32,599 nt of DNA from Candidatus Avelusimicrobium pullicaecorum (GCA_944322825.1 CALUQD010000011.1:1-32599); one strand, 5' to 3'. Positions 21,980 through 29,242 are shown, counted from the stretch's first letter. Notes: generated from the sequence alone by a model not told the origin. Translations and numbers: made by a program.

Positions 21980-23390
21980 TTTTTCCCTTTCCTTTTTCCA
22001 ATGGGTCTTGCGGCACCACCAGCAAATAATCAAATCCCGTATGTTTAGCAAGCGCCTTAGCGTCCGCTCCTTTCCAAAAAAAGAAGCTGGTCTGGCGCGG
22101 CGGGTGTGTAAAAAAATCCTCATCCTCCGCCCAAAGGTTTGCCGCCGAACTGACGGCTACGTCGCTGTTTAGGCTTAGTTCAATGACCACCGGATTTTCC
22201 GCTGCGAAAAATTTGGGCAGCGAAACGGGTTTTATCCACGAGGAATGCCCCAAACCAACATAAACGATAAACAATGCATCCGGGTCGGTTTGGCGGATTT
22301 CGGCCATCTTGGTTTCTATGACACGCGCCCACGTTTTATTACGCATGGAAACTGCCAAAGGCGTATCGTGGAAGCGGAAGCCTTGCTGAATAATCAAACC
22401 CCGCTGTTGGCCGTCTTCCAGCGGATAGATTTCCACCTGGTTTTTAAGCAAGTCGCGGAAAAGCTGCTTGGCGTACACCTTTTCTGTAATGTCTTGCAGG
22501 TCCTGCGGGGGCAGGGAACCCGGCAAAATCCGGCGGTAATAATTTTCCAATGTTTGGACGCTGGCAAATTGCTGTTCAGGCAGAGCAAGGAACTCGGTAA
22601 ACAGCACCACGCGGCGGGCCGGATATTGTTTTTTTGCCGCAAGGAGCAAATCCATTATGGCGCGCTGAAAAGGCCGAACAAAATGATATTCCCCCACGAT
22701 TACCAATTTTTCCTGCTCCAAACGCCGGGCCAATTTAAAAAACACCGCCGGGCCGGACTCCTGCGCCAACAAGTGGCGGGCTTGGTTGGGGTATTGCCGC
22801 ACCCATTGTATTTGCTGCACATAATGCGGCAAAGCGGCCAACACCATTTGGTTGTTTTTCTCGGCAAAGCGGGAAAATTCAGTTAAGTGGGCCAAAGAAA
22901 GTTCAAACGAAAAATCCTTGTTAAAAGAGGCATACTGTTTTTTCAGCGCATTAATTTGCTGCAAGGTTGCTGCAAATTGCTGTGACGGCTTGGAGTGTTT
23001 GCAGTCCAATTGCTGCAAAAAAGCATCTTTTTCCTGCAAGGTTTGCATAAACTTTTTGCTGTTAAAAAACTGTATAGCGTTTATTTCCAAACGCGGCGAA
23101 AACGGCTGCGCCAGTTGTTTCCCAAATACGCGTTGCCTGCTTTCCACGGGGGCGTTTTTCCCCGCCGCGGGCACCCGCACGCCGGGAACGACGGCGGACG
23201 CTTGTGCCGCCGTATGCCTGAGGGCGGCTTGCCCGGCGATTTGGCGCGCGGCGTTTGCGGCAACGGCTTGGCGCGCAACGCTCTTGGCAACGTTTTCCCC
23301 CAGCGCGGCTTTGGCCGCGGGCAGCAAATTTTTCTGCGCGGCAAGCGGCAGGGCCACAAACAGTAAAAAGCAACAAACGCACTTTTTCAT
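21966..23390 (-). CDS. Secreted ChaN/EreA-like protein A (first of five)
   Basis: The protein has 474 residues from the ATG at 23390, chosen for its signal peptide (MKKCVCC, hydrophobic run, LAA-Q at residue 19). An Ala-rich helical linker (20-75) precedes the domain. Motifs: GEYH (233-236), FTEF (264-267), YPLED (322-326), RNKTWARVIE (350-359), VYVGLGH (376-382), then LPKFFAAENPVVIEL and GFDYLLVV at the end. In ChaN/EreA-like proteins these Glu and His residues line the binding or catalytic site. The upstream 140 bases separate it from the terminase; a possible extended -10 (TGCTAGAAT, about 23500) and a TATAGT near 23400 are the only promoter hints. It opens a tight operon A-B-C-D-E. Confidence 0.82.
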   Translation of the reverse strand: MKKCVCCFLLFVALPLAAQKNLLPAAKAALGENVAKSVARQAVAANAARQIAGQAALRHTAAQASAVVPGVRVPAAGKNAPVESRQRVFGKQLAQPFSPRLEINAIQFFNSKKFMQTLQEKDAFLQQLDCKHSKPSQQFAATLQQINALKKQYASFNKDFSFELSLAHLTEFSRFAEKNNQMVLAALPHYVQQIQWVRQYPNQARHLLAQESGPAVFFKLARRLEQEKLVIVGEYHFVRPFQRAIMDLLLAAKKQYPARRVVLFTEFLALPEQQFASVQTLENYYRRILPGSLPPQDLQDITEKVYAKQLFRDLLKNQVEIYPLEDGQQRGLIIQQGFRFHDTPLAVSMRNKTWARVIETKMAEIRQTDPDALFIVYVGLGHSSWIKPVSLPKFFAAENPVVIELSLNSDVAVSSAANLWAEDEDFFTHPPRQTSFFFWKGADAKALAKHTGFDYLLVVPQDPLEKGKGKNEIS

Positions 23391-23530
23391 ACATATACTA
23401 TATCGTTTTTCCGTCAGAGGAAACAGAGTCCTTAGTCCTATTTTCCCCCACCCAAAAGGCCTACTTTCCCTTGGGCCCCGCCTACGCATTCGAGCATTCT
23501 AGCATCTGCACACTGCCCCGGCCTATGCCA

Positions 23531-23588
23531 GGTGTGGCCGCATTTTTAAAACACCCGCAAGGGGTTCAACGGGCTATGCGGCTACACC
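23531..23588 (-). other. Long hairpin spanning the terminase stop codon
   Basis: 13-bp arms (23531-23543 with 23576-23588, one G-T pair) enclose a smaller CCCG/CGGG stem. The structure includes the last codons of the large terminase. It has no clear U run; it may end or process the terminase mRNA before the cargo cassette, or mark the cargo insertion point. Confidence 0.55.
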
Positions 23589-24904
23589 ACCTCATACTCG
23601 CTATTGGCAAATTCGCGCGGGGCTCCCCCGGTGCGCGGGCGGACGGGCGCGGCAAAGGTCAGGGCCAACGCGTCGGCAAGGTCGGGGCTCTTGCCGCAGC
23701 GTTCTTTGATTTTTTCTTTCGGCTCCAGCCGCATCCGTCCGGCGGCGTCGAAATCATAGCACACCTGACATAAATCAGCCTTCAATTCCGGGCAGTCGGG
23801 CAGTTCCCCGCCGGACTTAATCCATGCGGCCATTTCCCCCCACATTTCGGCGCGCTTGTTGGCATATTGCCCTGGGCGGCTGGGCGCACCGCCGAAGGGG
23901 ATTTCGCTCACGCAAAACCCCAGTTGGCGCAGGCGGTCAATTACGCCCCCGCCGCAGCCGGCGTCCACAAACACCGCATCGGGGCGGAAGGACTCAATTT
24001 GCCTAGCCACGCGGTCCGCCAGCGCCATATTATCAAGCCGCCGGAAGACGAGCGGTTCCAACGCTTTGAGCCCCTGGCGCAGGCAAATGACGCTGCGGTC
24101 GTCGCCAAAGCGGGCCGGATCCACCCCAATCACTTTGGGCGCAAAACGCAGTTCGGCCGGCGCATAGCGGCGCGCACAGGCCAGGGAAACCGCGTCAATG
24201 GGGATGAGGACGTTTTCGGCCGACGCGGTAAAATCGCACAAGTATTCCTGGCGGAAAATGTTTTCCGGCGTTTCGCGGCGCAGGCGGTCCAATTCGCCGG
24301 GGGCGATGACGCCGGACTCGTCGGCGCGGAACACGCCCACCCACCACACGGCGGGCTCTTGTTGGGCGGCTTTTTGGGCGCGGTTGAAAAGCTCAAAAAA
24401 CGCGTTTTGGCCTTTGGGCGTACCCATAAAAACAGCCCAGCCTTCGCGTGAGAGAAGCATCGGGCGGATGATTTCGGTAAACACGTCGGGCTTGATTTGG
24501 GCGTATTCGTCCAGCACCACGCCGTCGGCGTAGGTACCGCGCAGGGCGTCGGGGTTATCGGCGCCGCACACCCAAATGCGCGCGCCGTTGGGCAGGCGCA
24601 GGCAGAGTTCGGCCTCGTTGGCGCTGACGCCGGGCAGCGGGGCGGAGTAGCGTTTTAAGTAATCCCAGGCAATCATTTTGGCCTGTTTTAAAAACGGGGC
24701 CAAATAAAAATACCGCGGGTGCGGACGCGTGTTTTGCAGGGCTTTTTTAAGCAAGTGATTAATGGCACAGACGGTTTTGCCCAACTGGCGGTGGGTAACC
24801 AACACGCAAAAGCGGTGGCTCTCCAGCTGTGGATGTATTTTTTGCTGGGCAGTGCGCGGCTGGTACGGAATGACGACGACTAAATCCGACGGACGCTTTT
24901 TCAT
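23582..24904 (-). CDS. Terminase large subunit
   Basis: The protein has 440 residues from the ATG at 24904, which overlaps the small-subunit stop as ATGA; the frame extends upstream but only within that gene. ATPase part: THRQLGKT (Walker A-like, about residue 37) and VVLDEY (Walker B). Nuclease part: GVDPARFGDDRS, VFVDAGCGGGVIDRL and SPDLADALALTFA supply the acidic metal ligands of the RNase H-like fold. It packages DNA into the procapsid through the portal. All motifs are intact and length is normal, so it looks functional. In related phages the portal follows directly; here five secreted-protein genes intervene. Confidence 0.95.
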   Translation of the reverse strand: MKKRPSDLVVVIPYQPRTAQQKIHPQLESHRFCVLVTHRQLGKTVCAINHLLKKALQNTRPHPRYFYLAPFLKQAKMIAWDYLKRYSAPLPGVSANEAELCLRLPNGARIWVCGADNPDALRGTYADGVVLDEYAQIKPDVFTEIIRPMLLSREGWAVFMGTPKGQNAFFELFNRAQKAAQQEPAVWWVGVFRADESGVIAPGELDRLRRETPENIFRQEYLCDFTASAENVLIPIDAVSLACARRYAPAELRFAPKVIGVDPARFGDDRSVICLRQGLKALEPLVFRRLDNMALADRVARQIESFRPDAVFVDAGCGGGVIDRLRQLGFCVSEIPFGGAPSRPGQYANKRAEMWGEMAAWIKSGGELPDCPELKADLCQVCYDFDAAGRMRLEPKEKIKERCGKSPDLADALALTFAAPVRPRTGGAPREFANSEYEVV

Positions 24905-25335
24905 TTGTCGCTCTCCCACCGCACGACAAGCGGCGCGCCGGAGGAGGCGTCCTCCTTGCCGTCCTTCCACCCCAGCAAATTTTTGGCGGTAAATACGGCA
25001 AAAGACGAGGAATAGTTGCCGCGCAGACTGTTTTGGATTAAGATATTGCCCTGCAAATCACGCGCTTTGCGGGCGGCCTCGCGGAAGGCGGGGTGTTTTT
25101 GCTCCCAGCTTTCCAGCACATCGCAGGTCGTGCCCAAGAGCTTGGCAAACGCGGCGAAGGTGGGCAGTTCGGCGGCGGTTTCCACCAGGGTGACGGAACC
25201 GTCGCGCTTGGCGACCTCCGTCACCGTAAAGGGCGGCACGTCAAAGAAGGCCAATAGACGCGCGCAAAATTCAGGTTGATAACGTAAAGGCTTCCCGTCG
25301 GATTTTTCCGCACGGGAACGGGTTTTGGCAGGCAT
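24901..25335 (-). CDS. Terminase small subunit
   Basis: The protein has 144 residues from the ATG at 25335 (GGAG upstream); a longer frame to 25401 has no ribosome site. LPTFAAFAKLLGTTCDVLESWEQKHPAFREAARKARDLQGNILIQNSLRGNY is the helix-turn-helix and helical oligomerisation region typical of small terminases that begin with a DNA-binding domain. It recognises the packaging site and stimulates the large subunit. It is the first gene after promoter P1, with a leader of about 140 bases. Confidence 0.88.
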   Translation of the reverse strand: MPAKTRSRAEKSDGKPLRYQPEFCARLLAFFDVPPFTVTEVAKRDGSVTLVETAAELPTFAAFAKLLGTTCDVLESWEQKHPAFREAARKARDLQGNILIQNSLRGNYSSSFAVFTAKNLLGWKDGKEDASSGAPLVVRWESDK

Positions 25336-25424
25336 AAGAACTCCACAAAAGGCAGGAAATACAAACGAAACCGGGCCCGTAGGAACGGACGCGGCGAACA
25401 CCGGAAAGTAAAGGGATTTAAAAG

Positions 25425-25474
25425 GGCGGACGCCCGAGATAAAAAAATTACAAACCGCCTAGGCGCTTTGTAAT
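25425..25474 (-). terminator. Palindrome/terminator at the start site of P1
   Basis: A 28-bp palindrome (25447-25460 with 25461-25474, one mismatch) begins at the predicted start point of P1. It is followed on the leftward strand by a run of about seven T (25447-25441), the form of an intrinsic terminator only some 30 bases into the transcript. A second short stem, GGGC-GTCC-GCCC followed by TTTT, lies at 25436-25421. It could act as an attenuator needing antitermination, or as an operator for a dimeric repressor. Confidence 0.75.
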
Positions 25475-25481
25475 ATGTTTT

Positions 25482-25510
25482 ATTATAGCAAAATCGACGG
25501 GATTTGTCAA
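25482..25510 (-). promoter_or_regulatory. Consensus sigma-70 promoter P1 for the terminase operon
   Basis: Leftward strand: TTGACA (25510-25505), 17-base spacer, TATAAT (25487-25482), with TG at the extended -10 position. Every element is at consensus. The start should be at about 25474-25475, at the edge of the palindrome described above. Confidence 0.92.
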
Positions 25511-25627
25511 TACAGCCGGCCGCCAGCAAGCCGCCGCTGGGCCGCCAAACCGCACGCGGCGGATGCACCCGCTGGGTCCAATTGGACTGGCGTGTACCCG
25601 CATAAAAGCCCCGCACAAGGCCGTAGG

Positions 25628-25671
25628 AATTTTAAAAAAGCCCTGGCCGAAACCAGGGCTTTTTTAAAATT
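25628..25671. terminator. Bidirectional terminator between phage element and pilin
   Basis: A perfect 18-19-bp stem (25629-25646 with 25653-25670) around CCGAAA, with A/T runs on both sides. It overlaps the pilin stop codon and insulates the phage module from the pilin transcript. Confidence 0.94.
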
Positions 25672-26192
25672 TATTCTTGGGCATTGATGATTTTGCAGAG
25701 TTTTTTGCCTTTGTCGGTTATTCCGAGGCACTCCCGTTTGCCCGGATTGGCGGAATTGTCTAACCAAACTTTATATAAAAATTCCCGTTTTGGCGTACAA
25801 TCATCGCCTGCAGCTTCCCCTGGGCAATACGACAGATCTATATATAAATAGCTTGGATCTGTCACAATGGCTGTGCCCCCCAGAAGATCCACCACAAAGT
25901 CCTTACACCTCACCACATCATTTCCTGTACAGGTGCCTTTATAATCAAAATCCAATTTATCCGAGTTGGCTTCGTAATAACCGTTGGCCATATAATAAAT
26001 TTCTTCGGCTTTTTTGAGGTTCTCTGCCACAGTGCGCATTGTGGTAAAGCGGGATTTCATTACCGCCAGCTCATATTGCGGCAACGCCACCGCCGCCAAT
26101 ATGCCGATAATTAAAACAACCACTAACAGTTCTATTAGCGTGAATCCGGCGTTTTTCCCCGCCGGGTGGGTTTTTTGATAAATTTTGCTCAT
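25671..26192 (-). CDS. Type IV pilin/pseudopilin 1
   Basis: The protein has 173 residues from the ATG at 26192; a TTG two codons upstream is possible but unlikely. A 16-residue basic leader ends in Gly, followed by FTLIELLVVVLIIGILAAVALPQYE: the prepilin peptidase site, methylated Phe at +1, Glu at +5 and the hydrophobic alpha-1 helix. The C-terminal globular part has several Cys and no resemblance to pilin 2. It is probably a surface fibre subunit for adhesion, motility or DNA uptake; a type II secretion pseudopilin is possible. There is no Shine-Dalgarno; the start codon is in the loop of an 18-bp hairpin. The gene ends directly in a terminator. Confidence 0.95.
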   Translation of the reverse strand: MSKIYQKTHPAGKNAGFTLIELLVVVLIIGILAAVALPQYELAVMKSRFTTMRTVAENLKKAEEIYYMANGYYEANSDKLDFDYKGTCTGNDVVRCKDFVVDLLGGTAIVTDPSYLYIDLSYCPGEAAGDDCTPKREFLYKVWLDNSANPGKRECLGITDKGKKLCKIINAQE

Positions 26193-26212
26193 ACGCAAAA
26201 TTTATCAAAAAA
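26171..26212 (-). promoter_or_regulatory. Start-codon hairpin of pilin 1
   Basis: Perfect 18-bp arms (26171-26188 and 26195-26212) leave a 6-nt loop containing the ATG (26190-26192). One arm is codons 2-7. Being A/U-rich, it could melt with temperature or ribosome pressure. Confidence 0.85.
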
Positions 26213-26224
26213 AAAACGCGTCAA

Positions 26225-26570
26225 GGCCTTCCAGGCCGCGGAGCGCTGCCTCGGACAGAGTTTTGCAAAATACGGTACCCACGCAAGAAGGAACGACCCG
26301 TTGGGGATGTATTGGCAAAGGGGCCAGAGGCTGGCCTCCCTTTCCCTTGCCCGTTAACACGACTGACTGAGCCACACTGTTCCCGCACTACCGCGCCCTT
26401 ACGCAACGGCCTTCCAGGCCGCGGGGCTCTGCCTCGGACAGGGTTCCGCCTAATACGGTGCTTACGCCATTAGGGAACAACCCGTTGGAAATGTTTACGC
26501 AAAAGGCGAGCCGGGCCAGAGGCTGGCCTCCCTTTCCTTTATCCGCAGCACGACTGGAACACTTCACCAA
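26225..26570. repeat. Two copies of a roughly 183-bp intergenic repeat
   Basis: Two diverged copies start with GGCCTTCCAGGCCGCGG at 26225 and 26408 and each contain CTCGGACAG, AATACGGT, a CCCGTTGG block and the hairpin GGCCAGAGGCTGGCC followed by CTCCCTTTCC. They fill the 440 bases between the pilin genes. Short frames within them have no ribosome sites. No promoter was found. Confidence 0.85.
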
Positions 26571-26630
26571 ACAAACGGGCCTTGCCTCATCTGCAAAGCC
26601 CGAAATTTTCCGTTCACAAAGCCCCAGAAA

Positions 26631-27215
26631 CTACGGCAACGTATAATGCTGCCAACTGTGACTTAAGGTCTTTTTGGTTCCCTTTTCCAGTCCCTGGCAA
26701 AATTCTCCTTCCGCAATAGTGGAAGCTCCATTGCGGGCCTCCGTGCAGACAATCTCCCCGTCATCGCTTCCACCTCCTAGGCGAAACCCGTTGCACTTAT
26801 ATTTGCCTTCCGTCCATACCGCTACGGCGGAACTGATTCCATTCTCATCCATTTGACTTAATACAATCTGAAAATTTTTGCCCTTTCGGATGGAGTCTGC
26901 GGACCTGACAGCCAATGCACAGATAGGCTCATTCCCCGCCGATACATTCACCGAATCCAACTGAAAGTCTAAATCTAACTGGTCAAAAGAGGACGGATAG
27001 CTCCCGTTTGCCATATAGTATGCATTAATTGCTTGACCAATGGCTTTAACCGCCGTTTTAAGTTGGACATTACGGGATTTCCAAACCGCTTTTTCATATT
27101 GCGGCAACGCCACCGCCGCCAATATGCCGATAATTAAAACAACCACTAATAACTCTATTAGCGTGAATCCGGCGTTTTTCCCCCGCCGGGTAGGTTTTTG
27201 ATAAATTTTGCTCAT
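26631..27215 (-). CDS. Type IV pilin/pseudopilin 2
   Basis: The protein has 194 residues from the ATG at 27215. The leader and alpha-1 (MSKIYQK, then NAG-FTLIELLVV) match pilin 1 almost base for base over about 150 bases, including the start hairpin; the C-terminal globular part is different and has four Cys. Conserved 5' and variable 3' suggest exchange between pilin loci. No Shine-Dalgarno or promoter is evident; repeats lie on both sides and no terminator follows the stop. Confidence 0.95.
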   Translation of the reverse strand: MSKIYQKPTRRGKNAGFTLIELLVVVLIIGILAAVALPQYEKAVWKSRNVQLKTAVKAIGQAINAYYMANGSYPSSFDQLDLDFQLDSVNVSAGNEPICALAVRSADSIRKGKNFQIVLSQMDENGISSAVAVWTEGKYKCNGFRLGGGSDDGEIVCTEARNGASTIAEGEFCQGLEKGTKKTLSHSWQHYTLP

Positions 27216-27234
27216 ACGCAAAATTTATCAAAAA
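27195..27234 (-). promoter_or_regulatory. Start-codon hairpin of pilin 2
   Basis: Perfect 17-bp arms (27195-27211 and 27218-27234) with the ATG (27213-27215) in the 6-nt loop, same design and nearly the same sequence as at pilin 1. Confidence 0.85.
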
Positions 27235-27245
27235 AAAAAAACGCG

Positions 27246-27458
27246 TCAAGGGGCCAGAGGCTGGCCTCCCTTTCCCTTGCCCGTTAACACGACTGACTGA
27301 GCCACACTGTTCCCGCACTACCGCGCCCTTACGCAACGGCCTTCCAGGCCGCGGTGCTCTGCCCCAACCAGGGTTTCGCTAGGTACGGTAGTTACGCAAA
27401 AAGGAAACAAAAAAGCGTGTACGCTTCCGGGCCAGAACCAGGACTCCCCTTTCCCAAC
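27246..27458. repeat. Further copies of the pilin-associated repeat
   Basis: 27248-27354 is identical over 107 bp to 26318-26424. A partial third copy, which looks like the first with about 93 bases deleted next to the pilin start, runs into a fourth diverged copy beginning at 27338. Confidence 0.85.
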
Positions 27459-27475
27459 GGATGCCCGCACACAAC

Positions 27476-27505
27476 AAAAACGCGGCCCTTATAACAAGGG
27501 CCGCG
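27476..27505 (-). terminator. Terminator of the MATE gene
   Basis: A 10-bp perfect GC-rich stem (27481-27490 with 27496-27505), followed leftward by TTTTTG. Confidence 0.9.
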
Positions 27506-27531
27506 CAGGAAGTTTTATACTCAAATTTGTT

Positions 27532-28899
27532 CTACACGCCGGTTACGTTAAAGGTTTTCCACTTGCCGGACAAGAAACGTGCCAGCATAAACACCGCCGT
27601 CAGCGCGGCGTAAAACGTCAGCCAGCTCCATACCCAAAAAACGGATAAGCGCAGTTTGTACACAATCAGCCACGTCCCCGGGATCAGCAATACCCACGCG
27701 CAGAAAATCATCACATACATATAGAATTTCGTGTCGCCCGCGCCGCGGATAGCCTCGCCGAAAATCAAATAGGTGGCGTCAAACAGCACAAACGCGCTGA
27801 CGAGCTTCATCAGCGGGTACGTTTTGGCCGTAATCGCCGCCGCGTCCGGCGACGAAGCCGGAATAAACAATCCCACAAAAAGCGGCGCGAAAAAGAAGAA
27901 AGACAGCCCCACCGCCCCTGCATATGCATAGCCGATTTTGCACGCATTTTTGATGACTTTTATGCTCAAATCCGGCCGTTTTAACCCTTGGTACTTGCTG
28001 ACCAAAATTTGTATGCCGATGCCTAAGCCCAAGATAACCGTAAACACCACCGGCTGCATAGACATCACTACATTGCTGGCCTGCAGGGAAAGCGTATCGA
28101 TGTTGCCGATCATAAACGTAAAAAGCGTAAAGGATAAAATATCCATCAAAAAGCCGAACCCGTTGGGCAGGCCAAAGCGCAGCAGGCGCGAAAATACCGG
28201 CTTGTAAAAACCGGCCAGGCGGCGGATTTTAAATTCCTTACGCACTTTCCCGGCAAAAATGAGCGTACAGAAAATAAGCGTAATGGAACCACTGCCGATA
28301 ATAGTGGCCCAGGCGGCGCCTTCAATGCCCATCGCCGGGAAACCCAGCTTGCCAAAAATCATCACATAATCCAACACGATGTTGACGCCGTTCCCCACCA
28401 CGGTGGCCCACATCGGAATTTTGGTATGCCCCCGCCCGCTGAAAAAGCTCGCCAGCGCATTATTAATCACCGCCAACCCACCAAAAATGTTCAAAATGGC
28501 AAAGTATTTTATTTCCAACAGCCGCACCATTTCTTCGTGTCCAAATGCGTTAATGACGGCTATTCCGGCGGGCGTTAAACTGGCCAATACCAAAGACGAC
28601 AACACCGCCAACAAAATTCCCTGCCACAGCGAAACGGTGACGGAAGCGTATTTCTTTTTGGCATAATACTGCGAGATAAATACACTGGTATAACTAGCCA
28701 GCCCCATAAACATAGATCCGAATGTCATCGCCAACACGCCGGCCGGCACACACGCCGCCAACGCTTCGTGGGAATACCAGGCCAAAAACATACGGTCCAC
28801 AAATTGCATTACCACTTGGGAAGCCATCGTTACAATCAGCGGATACGACAAAAACCACAGCTCGCTAAGTGACGCTTGCGGATATACTTTCTTGCTCAT
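27532..28899 (-). CDS. MATE family multidrug/metabolite exporter
   Basis: A 455-residue protein with about twelve membrane helices in two halves. PLIVTMASQVVMQFVDRMFLAWYS at the N-terminus, FSGRGHTKIPMWATVVGNGVNIVLDYVMIF in the first half and EAIRGAGDTKFYMYVM in the second are hallmarks of the MATE transporters, which export drugs or metabolites using a sodium or proton gradient. The substrate cannot be told from sequence. Length is normal for NorM-like proteins. A single-gene unit with a strong terminator downstream and the cold-shock gene's terminator upstream. Confidence 0.95.
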   Translation of the reverse strand: MSKKVYPQASLSELWFLSYPLIVTMASQVVMQFVDRMFLAWYSHEALAACVPAGVLAMTFGSMFMGLASYTSVFISQYYAKKKYASVTVSLWQGILLAVLSSLVLASLTPAGIAVINAFGHEEMVRLLEIKYFAILNIFGGLAVINNALASFFSGRGHTKIPMWATVVGNGVNIVLDYVMIFGKLGFPAMGIEGAAWATIIGSGSITLIFCTLIFAGKVRKEFKIRRLAGFYKPVFSRLLRFGLPNGFGFLMDILSFTLFTFMIGNIDTLSLQASNVVMSMQPVVFTVILGLGIGIQILVSKYQGLKRPDLSIKVIKNACKIGYAYAGAVGLSFFFFAPLFVGLFIPASSPDAAAITAKTYPLMKLVSAFVLFDATYLIFGEAIRGAGDTKFYMYVMIFCAWVLLIPGTWLIVYKLRLSVFWVWSWLTFYAALTAVFMLARFLSGKWKTFNVTGV

Positions 28900-28929
28900 T
28901 TAAAACACATTCCTTACAGACGGGCAAAA

Positions 28930-28958
28930 AAAGCCCCGAACCAATGGCTCAGGGCTTT
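28930..28958 (-). terminator. Terminator of the cold-shock gene
   Basis: A 13-bp stem with G-U pairs around an ATT loop, followed leftward by seven T. Confidence 0.88.
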
Positions 28959-28977
28959 CTAAAAGTCTTTCAAAAAA

Positions 28978-29181
28978 TTACAGTTTGACGACTTTCACGG
29001 CCTTGGGGCCTTTTTCGGATTCCACGACTTCGAATTCCACTTCCTGGCCTTCGGCCAAGGTTTTGAAACCGTCGCCCTGGATTTCCTGATAGTGAACAAA
29101 GAGATCTTTAGAACCGTCTTCGGGGGTCACGAAACCGTAACCTTTCTGGTCATTAAACCACTTAACTTTTCCTTTAGGCAT
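28978..29181 (-). CDS. Cold-shock domain protein (CspA family)
   Basis: A 67-residue single cold-shock domain: [20 protein letters not shown] holds RNP1 and LFVHYQEI holds RNP2; GPKAVKV ends the barrel. It binds single-stranded RNA and DNA and melts RNA secondary structure. GGAAG serves as ribosome site. A 55-base leader starts with a hairpin (29212-29236) at the predicted 5' end. Such a chaperone could act on hairpin-sequestered starts like those of the nearby pilins, though nothing links them directly. Confidence 0.97.
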   Translation of the reverse strand: MPKGKVKWFNDQKGYGFVTPEDGSKDLFVHYQEIQGDGFKTLAEGQEVEFEVVESEKGPKAVKVVKL

Positions 29182-29211
29182 TTTACTATTTACTTCCTTT
29201 TATGAATTATC

Positions 29212-29236
29212 AGGTACTTAAACTTAATAAGTACCT
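29212..29236 (-). promoter_or_regulatory. 5'-end hairpin of the cold-shock mRNA
   Basis: 9-bp perfect arms (29212-29220 with 29228-29236) at the very start of the predicted transcript; likely a 5' stabiliser or cold-responsive structure. Confidence 0.65.
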
Positions 29237-29242
29237 ACAACT

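Noticed and set aside
23550-23590. tRNA-like GGTTCAA T-loop
   Set aside because: No acceptor, D or anticodon stem can be formed around it; it is part of the terminase-stop hairpin.
1031-25670. att direct repeats flanking the element
   Set aside because: By eye no matching repeat of useful length was found between the left gap (1031-1082, 219-292) and the right gap (25336-25670); no tRNA gene at either end.
26221-27336. Short Gly/Arg-rich frames within the pilin-associated repeats
   Set aside because: Repeat copies shift and truncate the frames, and no ribosome site is present; treated as non-coding repeats.
26225-27458. CRISPR-like array
   Set aside because: Units are about 183 bp, few and diverged, without uniform spacers; no cas genes.
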